Below, piece by piece: positions 14,884 through 24,681 of a DNA stretch of 64,000 nucleotides. The DNA lies in NCBI RefSeq assembly GCF_002752655.1, contig NZ_CP023737.1, positions 3,558,001-3,622,000 on the forward strand, read 5' to 3'. The stretch is from Methylosinus trichosporium OB3b. GTDB taxonomy: Bacteria; Pseudomonadota; Alphaproteobacteria; Rhizobiales; Beijerinckiaceae. Position numbers and translations under genes: made by a program. Below the pieces are notes generated by a model. That model was not told the origin of the DNA. It was given only the letters and a program-made list of their open reading frames with translations, and did not search any database. Position 1 is the stretch's first letter, and each line of letters begins with the position of its first letter.

Positions 14884-17217
14884 TTGACACGTCCGCTTCC
14901 GACGGAGGAATTCACGCCGCGCGAGGGCGGCATAGCGGCGCGGGCCTCGGCGCTCGCCGGCCGCAATCCGTTTCTCGACGCGCTCAATCCCGAGCAGCGC
15001 GCCGCCGTCGAGACGATCGACGGCCCGCTGCTGGTGCTGGCCGGCGCCGGCACCGGCAAGACGCGCGTGCTGACGACGCGCATCGCCCATATTCTCGCCA
15101 GCGCCAAGGCGCGGCCGTGGGAAATCCTCGCCGTCACCTTCACCAACAAGGCCGCGCGCGAGATGCGCGAGCGCGTCGAGACGCTCGCCGGCCCGGGCGC
15201 CGAGGCGCTGCAATGGCTCGGCACGTTTCATGCGATCAGCGCCAAGATCCTGCGCCGCCACGCCGAGCTGGTCGGGCTCAAATCCAATTTCACCATTCTC
15301 GACACCGACGACCAGATTCGCCTCTTGAAGCAGGTGCTCCAGGCCGAGAATGTCGATGATAAGCGCTGGCCGCCGCGCGCCCTCGCGCATCAGATCGACG
15401 CGTGGAAGAACCGCGGACTCTCGCCCGCGCAAGTGCCCGCGGGCGAGGCGAGGAGCTTCGCCGACGGCAAGGGCGGCAAGCTCTATGCGCTCTATCAGGA
15501 GCGATTGAAGGCGCTCAACGCCGTCGACTTCGGCGATCTGCTGCTCGAGGCCTTGCGCCTGTTCCGCGAGAACGCCGATGTGCTCGACGACTATCGGCAG
15601 CGCTTCCGCTATATTCTCGTCGACGAATATCAGGACACCAACACTGCGCAATATCTGTGGCTGCGCCTCATCGCGCAGGGGCGCCACAATGTCTGTTGCG
15701 TCGGCGACGACGATCAGAGCGTCTATGGGTGGCGCGGCGCCGAGGTCGAGAACATATTGCGCTTCGAGAAGGATTTCCCCGGCGCCAAGATCGTGCGGCT
15801 CGAGCGCAATTACCGCTCCACCGGCCATATTCTCGCGGCCGCCTCGCATCTCATCGCCCATAATGAAGGCCGGCTCGGCAAGACCTTGTTCACCGAGGGC
15901 GCCGACGGCGACAAGCCGACCGTCACCGGCGTCTGGGACAGCGAGGAGGAGGCGCGTGCGATCGGCGAGGATATCGAGCAATTGCAGCGCAAGGGGCAGG
16001 ATCTCGATGAGGTCGCCATTCTGGTGCGCGCCTCGTTCCAGATGCGCGAGTTCGAGGATCGCTTCATCACGCTCGGCCTGCCTTATCGCGTGATCGGCGG
16101 CCCGCGCTTCTATGAGCGGCTCGAGATCCGCGACGCGCTCGCCTATCTGCGCTGCGTCGCGCAGCCCTTCGACGATCTCGCCTTCGAGCGCATCGTCAAC
16201 ACGCCCAAGCGCGGGCTCGGCGACGCCACGCTGCAAGTGCTGCATGATTATTCGCGGCAGGCGTCGGTTCCGCTGACGCAGGCGGCGCGCGTCCTCGTCG
16301 AGACCGAGGAGCTGAAGCCCAAGCCTCGCGCGACGCTGCGCAATCTGATGGCCGATTTCGACCGCTGGCGCGGGCTCATCGACACGACGCCGCAGAACGA
16401 ATTGGCCGAGCTGGTGCTCGATGAATCCGGTTATACGCAGATGTGGCGCGACGACAAGACGCCCGAGGCCGCCGGCCGCTTGGAGAATTTGAAAGAGCTG
16501 GTGCGGGCGATGGAGGAGTTCCCCGATCTCGCCGGCTTCCTCGAGCATGTGTCGTTGGTGATGGAGACCGACGAGGCCGCCGATCAGCGGCGCGTGTCGA
16601 TCATGACGCTGCATGGCGCCAAGGGCCTCGAGTTCGAGACCGTCTATCTCCCCGGCTGGGAGGAGGGACTGTTCCCGCATCAGCGCTCGCTCGACGACAA
16701 TGGCCGCGCCGGCCTCGAGGAGGAGCGCCGCCTCGCTTATGTCGGCGTCACCCGCGCCAAGCGCCGCCTCAAGATCTTCTTCGCCACCAATCGCCGCATT
16801 CACGGCCTGTGGCAATCGACCATCCCCTCGCGTTTCCTCGACGAATTGCCGGCATCGGATGTGGAGGTGACGGAGGCGGCGGGCGCCTCGCAATATGGCT
16901 CCTATGGCGTGTCGCGCTTCGCCAATATGGATTCATACGGCTCGAGCTATTCGACGCCGGGCTGGAAGCGCGCCCAGGCGACGCGAGAGTCGGCGCGCGA
17001 ATCGGGGCCGGCCGCGCGGCGCCGCGCGCCTTTGACCATTCAAGGCGAGGTGCTGGCGAAGTCGACGAGCTCGTCACGCTTTGCCGTCGGCGTCCGCGTG
17101 TTCCATCAGAAATTCGGTCCCGGCACGGTGGCGGCGGTGGACGGCAATAAGCTGTCCGTCGATTTCGACAAGGCCGGGCGCAAGATGGTGCTGGAGAGCT
17201 TCGTCGAGCAAGGGTGA
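14884..17217 (+). CDS. uvrD: ATP-dependent DNA helicase UvrD/PcrA
   Basis: Superfamily I 3'-5' helicase for nucleotide-excision and mismatch repair and for clearing RecA filaments. Motifs are Walker A AGAGTGKT, motif II VDEYQDTN, motif III VCCVGDDDQSVYGWRGA, motif V MTLHGAKGLEFETV and motif VI RRLAYVGVTRAKR. The C-terminal Tudor-like segment (VGVRVFHQKFGPGTV) is the RNA-polymerase contact seen in PcrA/UvrD. I chose a TTG at 14884, preceded by GAGGGAG at 8-9 bases, giving 777 residues. The open frame continues upstream to 14677 without family similarity. Confidence 0.93.
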   Translation: MTRPLPTEEFTPREGGIAARASALAGRNPFLDALNPEQRAAVETIDGPLLVLAGAGTGKTRVLTTRIAHILASAKARPWEILAVTFTNKAAREMRERVETLAGPGAEALQWLGTFHAISAKILRRHAELVGLKSNFTILDTDDQIRLLKQVLQAENVDDKRWPPRALAHQIDAWKNRGLSPAQVPAGEARSFADGKGGKLYALYQERLKALNAVDFGDLLLEALRLFRENADVLDDYRQRFRYILVDEYQDTNTAQYLWLRLIAQGRHNVCCVGDDDQSVYGWRGAEVENILRFEKDFPGAKIVRLERNYRSTGHILAAASHLIAHNEGRLGKTLFTEGADGDKPTVTGVWDSEEEARAIGEDIEQLQRKGQDLDEVAILVRASFQMREFEDRFITLGLPYRVIGGPRFYERLEIRDALAYLRCVAQPFDDLAFERIVNTPKRGLGDATLQVLHDYSRQASVPLTQAARVLVETEELKPKPRATLRNLMADFDRWRGLIDTTPQNELAELVLDESGYTQMWRDDKTPEAAGRLENLKELVRAMEEFPDLAGFLEHVSLVMETDEAADQRRVSIMTLHGAKGLEFETVYLPGWEEGLFPHQRSLDDNGRAGLEEERRLAYVGVTRAKRRLKIFFATNRRIHGLWQSTIPSRFLDELPASDVEVTEAAGASQYGSYGVSRFANMDSYGSSYSTPGWKRAQATRESARESGPAARRRAPLTIQGEVLAKSTSSSRFAVGVRVFHQKFGPGTVAAVDGNKLSVDFDKAGRKMVLESFVEQG

Positions 17218-17221
17218 TGCG

Positions 17222-17947
17222 TCACGCCACCGTGTCGCGACTGTCGGCCGTCTCGCGACGATCGGCGCTCGCTGCGTTGTCGCCGAAACATTCGGCGGCG
17301 AGTCGGGGCACGCTCTCGACCAGCACGTCGCGCATTTCCGTGCGCACGCCGACGTCGCGCAGCCGCGCGAAAGAGCGCGAGAGCGTCTCCTGCTTCACGC
17401 CGAGACGCGCCGCGATCAGCCGCTTGTCGTAAGGCAGGCGAATGCAGCAGCTGTCCTCGCCCGGCGGACACAGAGAGAGAATGAAGCGCGCGAGGCGCTG
17501 ATCGGCGTTCAGTCCCTTGAGCGATTCGATCTCGCCGATGAGCGCGCTCACCTTGCGCGAGGCCTCGGCGATCACGGCGCCGCAGAGCGAGGAGGAATCG
17601 CGCAGGGCGTCGCGAAAGCGCGCCGCCGATAATTTCATCGCGCAGACCTCGCCGATCGCCTCGGCGCCGATGCGATAGTTCTCGCCGTCCGGAGTCAGCG
17701 CTTCATAGAGGCTCTCGCCGATCGAGCAGATATTGACGAGCGTCTCGTCGCCGCAGGCGCTGGTGCTCGACAATTTCACATAGCCGTCGAGCACGACGAC
17801 GACGCAGAGCGCGCGGTCGCCCTGGCGGAAGATCGTCGCGCCGTCATGGAAATATTCGACCTTGGAGTCGCGCGTCAGGCGCTGCAACGTCTGTCCATCG
17901 ACAGACGCGAACAGCGGCGCGTCCCTCAGCGACGGCGACTCCGACAT
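17222..17947 (-). CDS. Crp/Fnr-family transcription regulator
   Basis: The protein has 241 residues. The cyclic-nucleotide-type beta barrel is FHDGATIFRQGDRALCVVVVLDGYVKL. The dimerisation helix is around VSALIGEIESLKGLNADQRLARFIL. The C-terminal winged helix is LPYDKRLIAARLGVKQETLSRSFARL. The N-terminal cysteine set of oxygen-sensing FNR is absent, so it is more like the stress or nitrogen-oxide subgroups. The ATG at 17947 has GGAG upstream. It is convergent with uvrD, with 4 bases between stop codons. Confidence 0.85.
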   Translation of the reverse strand: MSESPSLRDAPLFASVDGQTLQRLTRDSKVEYFHDGATIFRQGDRALCVVVVLDGYVKLSSTSACGDETLVNICSIGESLYEALTPDGENYRIGAEAIGEVCAMKLSAARFRDALRDSSSLCGAVIAEASRKVSALIGEIESLKGLNADQRLARFILSLCPPGEDSCCIRLPYDKRLIAARLGVKQETLSRSFARLRDVGVRTEMRDVLVESVPRLAAECFGDNAASADRRETADSRDTVA

Positions 17948-18219
17948 AGAGCGCTCCGGGCGGGCTCCGTTTCGTCGACGGATTGGCGCCGAAAATCGCG
18001 CTCCGTCGATCATTGATGGGCAATCTATCCCGAACAGCGGCGCAGGAAAAGCCGCACATCTGCGACGCGGCGACGCGCAGGAAATGGTGAGACGCGACGA
18101 TAGTGTTGAATTTGCGGGCCTTGCAAGCTTTCGCACGGGGCGGCGACGTCTTCGCATATCGATACGCAGCGCGAATTCACGCGCTGCGAGTCGCGCCTTT
18201 TTCAAGCGCCTATGTAATA

Positions 18220-18879
18220 TTACGGAGACTCCGAGAAATTTTTTCGCTCATTGCGCTCCAGCAGAAAGATCGCCTGCGCGCCGAGCAGGTTCCACACCCA
18301 CCAGGGCGCGTTGACGCGAATCGGCTGGCCGGAATGATCGAGCGCCACGCCGCGCTCGATATGCGCGCCGATATCGTCGACGAGCTCGACGAAATCCTTG
18401 ATGGTGCAGAGATGAATATTCTGCGTCTCGTACCAGCTGTCGGTCAGCGTGGGCGTGAGGGGCATGCGCCCATGCAGCATCAGCGACAGGCGCACGCGCC
18501 AATGGCCGAAATTGGGAAAGGAGACGATGGCGCGGCGGCCGATGCGCAGCATGTTGACGAGCACATCCTTGGGCCGGCGCGTCGCCTGCAGCGTCTGCGA
18601 CAGGATCACGTAGTCGAATCCGTCGGTCGGATAATCGGAGAGATCGGTGTCGGCGTCGCCCTGAATGACCGAGAGCCCCTTGGCGACGCAATCATTGACG
18701 CCGCGCTGGGACAATTCGACGCCGCGACCGTCGACCTGCCTTGTCGCGGCGAGCCATTGCAGCAGCGCCCCGTCGCCGCAGCCGACATCCAGCACGCGGG
18801 CGCCCGGCGCCACCATGGCGGCGACGGCGGCGAGATCGACGCGAACCGCGCGCGGCGGGAGAGGGGAGGAAGCGTTCAC
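18220..18879 (-). CDS. metW: Methionine biosynthesis protein MetW
   Basis: The protein has 219 residues with a SAM-methyltransferase-like fold. Motif I is [19 protein letters not shown]; later segments include [25 protein letters not shown] and [21 protein letters not shown], typical of MetW. It works with MetX in homoserine acylation. Its GTG start overlaps the metX stop as GTGA, so the two are translationally coupled. Confidence 0.92.
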   Translation of the reverse strand: MNASSPLPPRAVRVDLAAVAAMVAPGARVLDVGCGDGALLQWLAATRQVDGRGVELSQRGVNDCVAKGLSVIQGDADTDLSDYPTDGFDYVILSQTLQATRRPKDVLVNMLRIGRRAIVSFPNFGHWRVRLSLMLHGRMPLTPTLTDSWYETQNIHLCTIKDFVELVDDIGAHIERGVALDHSGQPIRVNAPWWVWNLLGAQAIFLLERNERKNFSESP

Positions 18880-20039
18880 GCGCGCGTCTCCCCGGCGCGC
18901 GGCGGCAATCCGCGCGCCGCCGCAGCCGATTCGAGGAAGCCGCGCGTCGTCGCGATGAACTCCGGCTCGTGGACGAGGAAGGCGTCGTGACCCTTGTCGC
19001 TGTCGATCTCGACGAAGGAGACCGAGGCGCCGCCGGCGTTGAGCGCATGCACGATGGCGCGCGAGGCGGAGGTCGGATAGAGCCAGTCGGAATTGAAGGA
19101 GACGACGCAAAAGCGCGTCCTCGTTCCCTGGAACGCCTGCGCCAGCGCGCCGCCATAATCGGCCGCGAGATCGAAATAATCGCAGGCGCGCGTCACATAG
19201 AGATAGGAATTGGCGTCGAAGCGGTCGACGAAGGCCATGCCCTGATAGCGCAGATAATTCTCGATCTGGAAATCGGCGTCGAAGGAGAAGGTCGGCGCGG
19301 CGCGATCCTGCAGATTGCGGCCGAACTTGCGCTGCAGCGCCGGCTCCGAGAGATAGGTGATATGCGCGGCCATGCGCGCGACGGCGAGGCCCTTCTCGGG
19401 GCGCACGCCCTGCTCGAGATAGCGCCCGCCGCGCCAGTCGGGATCGGCCATCACCGCCTGGCGGCCGACCTCGTGAAAGGCGATATTCTGCGAGGAATGC
19501 TTGGGCGCCGTGGCGATCGGCATGGCGGAGAAGACGCGCTCGGGATAGCTCGCCGCCCATTGCAGCACCTGCATGCCGCCCATGGAGCCGCCGGCGACGC
19601 AGAACAAGGTCTCGATGCCGAGATGGTCGATCAGCATGGCCTGCGCCCGCACCATGTCGCGGATCGTGACCACGGGGAAGTCGAGCCCATAGGGCCGGCC
19701 GGTGGCGGGGTTGGTCGACGCCGGGCCGGTGGTGCCGAGGCAGCCGCCGACGACATTGGAGCTGATGACGAAGAAACGCTCGGTGTCGAAGGGCTTGCCG
19801 GGGCCGACCATCACATCCCACCAGCCGGGCTTGCCGGTCAGCGGATGGAGATTGGCGGCGTGCTGGTCGCCGGTCAGCGCATGGCAGAGCAGAATGGCGT
19901 TGGAGCGCGCGGCGTTCAACTCGCCATAGGTCTGGAAGCCGATGGTGAGCGGCGCGACGCATCCCCCGCCGTCGGTGACGAGCGGCCGGTCCGCTCCGAA
20001 TTCGACGAATTTGCCATATTGGGCGTCGGAAGCGGACAT
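18876..20039 (-). CDS. metX: Homoserine O-acetyltransferase MetX
   Basis: Acylates homoserine in methionine synthesis. The protein has 387 residues with an alpha/beta hydrolase fold. The nucleophile motif is [30 protein letters not shown] and [12 protein letters not shown] carry the catalytic Asp and His. The ATG at 20039 is chosen for its family-typical N-terminus. A TTG at 20069 with GAGG upstream is possible and would add ten residues. First gene of the metXW pair. Confidence 0.93.
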   Translation of the reverse strand: MSASDAQYGKFVEFGADRPLVTDGGGCVAPLTIGFQTYGELNAARSNAILLCHALTGDQHAANLHPLTGKPGWWDVMVGPGKPFDTERFFVISSNVVGGCLGTTGPASTNPATGRPYGLDFPVVTIRDMVRAQAMLIDHLGIETLFCVAGGSMGGMQVLQWAASYPERVFSAMPIATAPKHSSQNIAFHEVGRQAVMADPDWRGGRYLEQGVRPEKGLAVARMAAHITYLSEPALQRKFGRNLQDRAAPTFSFDADFQIENYLRYQGMAFVDRFDANSYLYVTRACDYFDLAADYGGALAQAFQGTRTRFCVVSFNSDWLYPTSASRAIVHALNAGGASVSFVEIDSDKGHDAFLVHEPEFIATTRGFLESAAAARGLPPRAGETRA

Positions 20040-20255
20040 GGTCTCTATAGCCGGCAGCGCTCTGGCCAAATCTTTCGCCTCATGTTCGATTTGCCGAACA
20101 ATTCGTTCGTCAGCATCGGGGGCGGAGGGGCGTTAGTCAAGGGCTCAGTGCGCCAGTCAGCGCTGGTGAGGGACGGTGAGCCACGGAAGCCTCTCGCTGA
20201 TTTTTCAAACCGACGCGATCGAGCAATAATAACTTGCGTGGAAGGAGTGCGGCCA

Positions 20256-20468
20256 ATGTTGAGCTTCGATTACGAAAACGGCGTTATAAAAGTCGCTATC
20301 GACGCCGCTGGAATAGAAAAGTTGCTCACGATCTTGCGCGCGTGTGAAGAAAGGCGCGGTCATGTACATTTGTGTACTGCCGCAAATGGCGGGCGGGAGC
20401 TTGATGAGCAGACGCCTTGGGGAAAGCCTGCGATCGGAGAAGTCATTATAGACTCCTTCGTGACATGA
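20256..20468 (+). CDS. Imm32-like orphan immunity protein
   Basis: The protein has 70 residues: MLSFDYENGVIKVAIDAAG, then HVHLCTAANGGRELDEQTP and a final strand VIIDSFV. The HVHL...GG.EL core resembles immunity protein 32 of polymorphic-toxin systems as I recall it. A strong GGAAGGAG lies upstream. The DNA is less GC-rich than its neighbours and no toxin gene is next to it. It may be an orphan immunity gene. Family assigned from memory only. Confidence 0.55.
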   Translation: MLSFDYENGVIKVAIDAAGIEKLLTILRACEERRGHVHLCTAANGGRELDEQTPWGKPAIGEVIIDSFVT

Positions 20469-20573
20469 TCAGCGTGACAGGAAATCTGCATCAGCGCGAC
20501 AGAAAGTCTACGACTATGCTGTGGATGCTGTGGATCGTTATGGCCGTGCAGAAGCTGTTGCGACGGTCGAACG

Positions 20574-21701
20574 TCACGTCTCGCGCGCGCTCGGGATCGC
20601 GATTAGCGTCGGGATGGAAAAGCGGAAGGCCGCGCCCTGTCCCGGCTTCGATTCGACGGAAATGCGCCAGCCGTGGCGGTCGGCGATGGATTTGCAGATC
20701 GCCAGCTCTATGCCGGCGCCGGCATATTCGACGCCGGCCGGGCGGCTGAAAGGCTCGAAAATGCGTTGCGTGAACTCCGGATCGAAACCGACGCCCCAAT
20801 CGGCGATCTCGAGCGTCAGCATGGCGGACGCGTCGACGGCGCCGATGATCGCCACCCGCGCGGCCTCGCCGGGCTTGCGATATTTGACGGCGTTGGCGAC
20901 GATGTTCTGAATGAGACGCGCGAATTGCGCCCGGTCGGCGATGAAGGCCGCCTCGGGTAGATCGACGCCGAGTCGCGTCTCGCCGCTGGCGAGGGACGGC
21001 GCGATCTCGTCGAGCGCGCGTCGCACCTCCTCGCCCAGCTCGACGATCTCCAGCCGCTGATCGCCATAGATGGTGCGGGCGTAGATCAGCAGGTCCTCGA
21101 CCAGTCGGCGGGCCCCGAGCGCGCAATGGCGCATGCGGCGGCTCGCCTCCATCACAGCGGCGCAGTCGCCGGCCGCCATCGCCGCATCGAGCCGCTGCGA
21201 CTGGCCGACGATCTCGGCCAGCGGCTGGTGCAGATCGAGCGAGGCGACGTAAGCGAATTGCGCGAGCTGCTCATTGGCGTGCTCCAATTCGGCGACGCTG
21301 CCGGCGAGCTCGCGCTCGACGGCGCGGCGCTCGCTCATGTCGAGCACAGTGGCCATGACGACGAGGCCGGCGGCGGTCTGCGCCGGGGCGAGCCCGATCT
21401 CGACCGGAAACTCGCTGCCGTCGCGCCGGCGCGCCTGGATCTCGGGTCCCCGGCCCATCAGCAGCCGCGACGGGTCGGCGCAGTAGAGCCGGCGCATATG
21501 GGCATGGCGGCGGCGCAGCCGCGCCGGCACGAGCAGTTCCACCGGACGGCCGATCAGCTCGGCGCGGGCGTAGCCGAACATGCGCTCCGTCTCCATATTG
21601 GCGTAACGCATGGCCCCGTCCGCGCCGGCCATGATGATCGCCGCCGGCGACGCCTCGATCATTTCGCGAAAATGATCGAATCCAACCGTATCAATGCTCA
21701 T
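20574..21701 (-). CDS. PAS-domain sensor histidine-kinase-like protein lacking the canonical phospho-His
   Basis: The protein has 375 residues and no membrane segment. A PAS domain lies at ~10-120 (IEASPAAIIMAGADGAMRYAN, ERMFGYARAELIG). A dimerisation helix is at ~145-215 and a HATPase domain at ~245-365, with N-box NIVANAVKYRKPG and G1 box DWGVGFDPEF. Where this family has A-S-H-D-L, the sequence is YVASLDLHQPL: Leu155 replaces His, with a histidine three residues later (His158). The G2 box reads GAGIELAI instead of GTGIGLAI. It may be a degenerate kinase or a sensor-only protein. No response regulator is adjacent. Confidence 0.8.
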   Translation of the reverse strand: MSIDTVGFDHFREMIEASPAAIIMAGADGAMRYANMETERMFGYARAELIGRPVELLVPARLRRRHAHMRRLYCADPSRLLMGRGPEIQARRRDGSEFPVEIGLAPAQTAAGLVVMATVLDMSERRAVERELAGSVAELEHANEQLAQFAYVASLDLHQPLAEIVGQSQRLDAAMAAGDCAAVMEASRRMRHCALGARRLVEDLLIYARTIYGDQRLEIVELGEEVRRALDEIAPSLASGETRLGVDLPEAAFIADRAQFARLIQNIVANAVKYRKPGEAARVAIIGAVDASAMLTLEIADWGVGFDPEFTQRIFEPFSRPAGVEYAGAGIELAICKSIADRHGWRISVESKPGQGAAFRFSIPTLIAIPSARET

Positions 21702-21791
21702 CAGCGCGTCCCCTTGCGCGCGGCGCCGCTCGGCGCGACGGTGAAACGTCAGGGATATGTGCATCCGAAGAGTGTATAAAAAGGTGTGGTC

Positions 21792-22763
21792 ATGCAAGAG
21801 GATGCGGTGGGCTCCGCCCCGATGCTCGGAAAGCGCAAGATCGGCCTCGCGCTCAGCAGCGGCATGGCGCGCGGCTGGGCGCATATCGGGGCGCTGCGCG
21901 CGCTCGGCCGGCTCGGCGTGCAATTCGACGTGATCGCCGGCGCCTCGGCCGGGGCTCTGGTCGGCGGCTGCTACCTGGCTGGAAAGCTCGACGAGCTCGA
22001 GGACTGGGCGAGCTCGCTGAACAAGCGCCGCATCATGTCCTATCTCGATCTCCAGCTCGGCTATGGCGGCCTCATAAAAGGTGATCGGCTGCGCATGGAA
22101 TTGCGCCGCGCGCTCGGCCCGCTGCGGATCGAGACCTTGCCCACTCCCTTCGTCGCCGTCGCCACCGATCTGGTGACGGGCCATGAAATCTGGCTGCAGA
22201 AGGGCGATCTCGCCGATGCGCTGCGCGCCTCGTTCTCGCTGCCGGGCCTGTTCCCGCCCATCGAGCTCGAAGGCCGCTGGCTCGCCGATGGCGCGCTCGT
22301 CGATCCGTTGCCGGTCGCCGCTTGCCGCGCGCTCGGCGCCGAAATGGTGATCGCGGTCAATCTCAACACCGACATCATCGGCAAGTCGCGCGACGCGGCG
22401 CGCCTGCCGGGGTCGTTCAGCCTCGATCCCCTCACTCTGGCGGAGGACAAGCAAAAGCCCTTCATCGCGTCGCTGACCGAGAGCCTGACGCGCGGCATCT
22501 TTCGTCGCGACCCCGACCGGCCGAGCATCTTCGGCGTCATGACCACATCGCTCTCGATCATGCAGGACCGCCTGACGCGCTCGCGCCTCGCCGGCGACCC
22601 GCCCGACGTTCACATCACGCCGCGCGTCGGCCATATCGGCCTGCTCGAGTTCGATCGCACGGAAGAGGCCGTCCGCGAGGGCGAGGAGGCGGTGGAGCGG
22701 CGGCGCGACGAGATCGCCGACGCGCTCGAGGTGATGCGGCTGATCCGAGGAGGGGCGTCGTGA
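21792..22763 (+). CDS. Patatin-like phospholipase family protein (RssA-like)
   Basis: The protein has 323 residues. The patatin core has the oxyanion segment SSGMARGWAHIGALRAL, the nucleophile elbow GASAG and the catalytic Asp in ADGALVDPLPV. It resembles bacterial RssA/YchK. It probably hydrolyses phospholipid acyl chains in the cytoplasm or at the membrane. The ATG at 21792 follows AAGGTG; a GTG at 21786 is also possible. It is divergent from the PAS protein, and a partial REP-type repeat follows at 22776. Confidence 0.85.
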   Translation: MQEDAVGSAPMLGKRKIGLALSSGMARGWAHIGALRALGRLGVQFDVIAGASAGALVGGCYLAGKLDELEDWASSLNKRRIMSYLDLQLGYGGLIKGDRLRMELRRALGPLRIETLPTPFVAVATDLVTGHEIWLQKGDLADALRASFSLPGLFPPIELEGRWLADGALVDPLPVAACRALGAEMVIAVNLNTDIIGKSRDAARLPGSFSLDPLTLAEDKQKPFIASLTESLTRGIFRRDPDRPSIFGVMTTSLSIMQDRLTRSRLAGDPPDVHITPRVGHIGLLEFDRTEEAVREGEEAVERRRDEIADALEVMRLIRGGAS

Positions 22764-22828
22764 CTGCGGCGCGCTCGCGAGCCTTGGAGGCTCGTTCCCG
22801 AGGCTCGTAACGTCGGTGAGGCAGGGCG

Positions 22829-24097
22829 CTACTGCGCCGCGCGCAGTCCCGAGTCCACGCGCTCGAGCGCGAGGCCCGTAAAGAGCATCTCGCCCGACGC
22901 GATCCATTCCGAGGGGGAGCGCGCGTCGAGAATGAGAGAGACCGATTGCAGCGGACAATTGGCGTTTGGCGCGGCGAAATCGAACTTGAACGTGGTCCAA
23001 TTGTCGAAGCGGCCCCTCGCCATCTCGCTCTCGCCGAGCACGGTCGCGCCGTCGGCGCAGGCGATGCGCCAGCGCAGCCCGCGCGGACTTTCGAGCGCGC
23101 CGCGCAGCCGGTAGCTCATGCGCCAGAGGCCGGGCGCGAGCTTCACATATTGCCGCACGCTGTGCGGCGCGGCGCGTTGGTTGTAGCGAAGGCGCAGCGC
23201 GCGCTCGCCGTCGACCTCCGCAATGTCGATGGCGACGCCGGCGGCGGCTTCGAGGGTCCAGTCGAAGGGCGAGGCGGTCGGAGGCTCGGCGAAACCCGCG
23301 TTGAACAAACCGGATGACGGCGCCGTCCGTCCCTTCGGCAGCAATCGGCGCCAGGCTTCATAGGCGAAATCATAATGGCCGGCGCGGAACAGCGCTTGGA
23401 GATAGCGGCGGGCGGCCTCCTCGCTGCGCGGGCTCGGCTCGTCGCGCGCCGCCAGCAGCAGCCGCAAGGGCGTGCGCGCATCGCTCGCGCCTTCGCTCAG
23501 CTTCAGCAGAAACGGGTCGCGCCAGCGCGGATGCGCGGCGATCATCCGTCGCACGATGGGCGCGCCTTCGTCGGCCTCGGCGATGAGCGTCATGAACGCC
23601 GCCGCATCATCGAAAGCGTCGGTGCGCGAGCGCAGCAAAATATCGGCGATCTCGGCCGCATGCGCGTAGCGCGCCTGCGCGACGCGGCGCGCGAGCAGAA
23701 AGCGCAGCGCTCCGGCCTCGGTCAGCGAGCGTTGCGCCGCCGCCTCCATGAACGGCTCGGCGCGATCATCGGGGGTGAGCCGTCCGATGAGGCGCCAGGG
23801 CGCGGCGCGCAGCGGCGCCTGCGCCGCAGCCGTCTCGGCGAGCCGGCGCGCGCGCGCGCGATCGGCGGGGGAGAGAGCGGCGCCGGAATTGGAGGATTCG
23901 ACGATGCGCTCGGCGACGGCGAGCAGCGCCGCCGGATTGTTCGGCGCCACGGCGAGCGCCGCCTTCGGCCAGAGGGAAGCGAGATGCGGCGCGAGATCGG
24001 CGGTGACGAGCTCATAAGCGAGGCAAAGGCCGACGACGCCGAAGAGGACGACGCGCAGGCGGCGCGGGGCGCCGGACGTCCGGGCGCGCGGGCTCAT
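22829..24097 (-). CDS. Membrane-anchored TPR-like protein of the exopolysaccharide operon
   Basis: The protein has 422 residues. An N-terminal membrane anchor (LRVVLFGVVGLCLAYELV) is followed by alanine-rich helical repeats resembling tetratricopeptide units, roughly residues 40-260. The C-terminal ~150 residues look like a beta-sandwich (FDWTLEAAAGVAIDIAEVDG, GLWRMSYRLRG, FDNWTTFKFDF), possibly carbohydrate-binding. Its start overlaps the J-domain gene stop by 4 bases (ATGA), making it the last gene of the operon. No exact family was recognised. Confidence 0.65.
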   Translation of the reverse strand: MSPRARTSGAPRRLRVVLFGVVGLCLAYELVTADLAPHLASLWPKAALAVAPNNPAALLAVAERIVESSNSGAALSPADRARARRLAETAAAQAPLRAAPWRLIGRLTPDDRAEPFMEAAAQRSLTEAGALRFLLARRVAQARYAHAAEIADILLRSRTDAFDDAAAFMTLIAEADEGAPIVRRMIAAHPRWRDPFLLKLSEGASDARTPLRLLLAARDEPSPRSEEAARRYLQALFRAGHYDFAYEAWRRLLPKGRTAPSSGLFNAGFAEPPTASPFDWTLEAAAGVAIDIAEVDGERALRLRYNQRAAPHSVRQYVKLAPGLWRMSYRLRGALESPRGLRWRIACADGATVLGESEMARGRFDNWTTFKFDFAAPNANCPLQSVSLILDARSPSEWIASGEMLFTGLALERVDSGLRAAQ

Positions 24098-24681
24098 GCG
24101 CCGTCCGTCGCGCGGCGACGGCGAAACAGGAACAGCAGCGCGCGCAGCAGCAGTCCGGGCCGCCGCGCGACGGCGACGCGCTTGGGCGCCGGCAGCCGCC
24201 TTCGACTGCGCTTGCGCGCGAGCAGGCGGCCGGGCCGCGGCGACGCTTCTGCGAGATGCGCGTCATAGGCGGCGCGGCGTTCGGGCGTCTTCACATTGTT
24301 CCAGGCCTGCGCGATGCGTGCGGCCGCCGCATGGCTGTCGCCCTGCGGGTCGATGTCCGGATGCAGGCTGCGCAACAGCAACGCCATGTTGCGGCGCAGA
24401 TCCGGCGCCGGCGTCGAGGGATCGCCGCCGAGAATGCGATAGCTGTCGGATCTAGGATCGAGCAGGATCTGCTCGACGAAGAACATCGCCGCCGCATGAA
24501 TGAGCTCGCGCGAGCGGCCGCTCGCCGCTTCGGCATGGGAGAGCGCCTCCTCGTCGCGCGCGGCGACGCGCAGCAGCAGTGGCACGTCCGCCGGCAGCGG
24601 GCCGGATTGCGCGACGCGGACGCGAGAAGGCGCCTGCACCAGATCGATGGCGGATCGCAGCGCGGTCGCACGCCCCGTCAC
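24094..24681 (-). CDS. J-domain-like protein in the exopolysaccharide operon
   Basis: The protein has 195 residues. A DnaJ-like segment lies at ~80-145: YRILGGDPSTPAPDLRRNMALLLRSLHPDIDPQG carries the HPD triad, followed by IAQAWNNVKTPERRAAYDAHL. A very basic tail follows. A GTG start overlaps the BY-kinase stop by 4 bases and its own stop overlaps the next start by 4 bases, so it is tightly coupled into the operon. A role with Hsp70 or as a polysaccharide-assembly partner is inferred only. Confidence 0.7.
   Translation of the reverse strand: MTGRATALRSAIDLVQAPSRVRVAQSGPLPADVPLLLRVAARDEEALSHAEAASGRSRELIHAAAMFFVEQILLDPRSDSYRILGGDPSTPAPDLRRNMALLLRSLHPDIDPQGDSHAAAARIAQAWNNVKTPERRAAYDAHLAEASPRPGRLLARKRSRRRLPAPKRVAVARRPGLLLRALLFLFRRRRATDGA

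Noticed and set aside
18008..18033. Possible FNR box (TTGAT-gggc-AATC) upstream of the Crp/Fnr gene
   Set aside because: Only the left half fits TTGAT-N4-ATCAA; the right half does not, so it is no better than chance.
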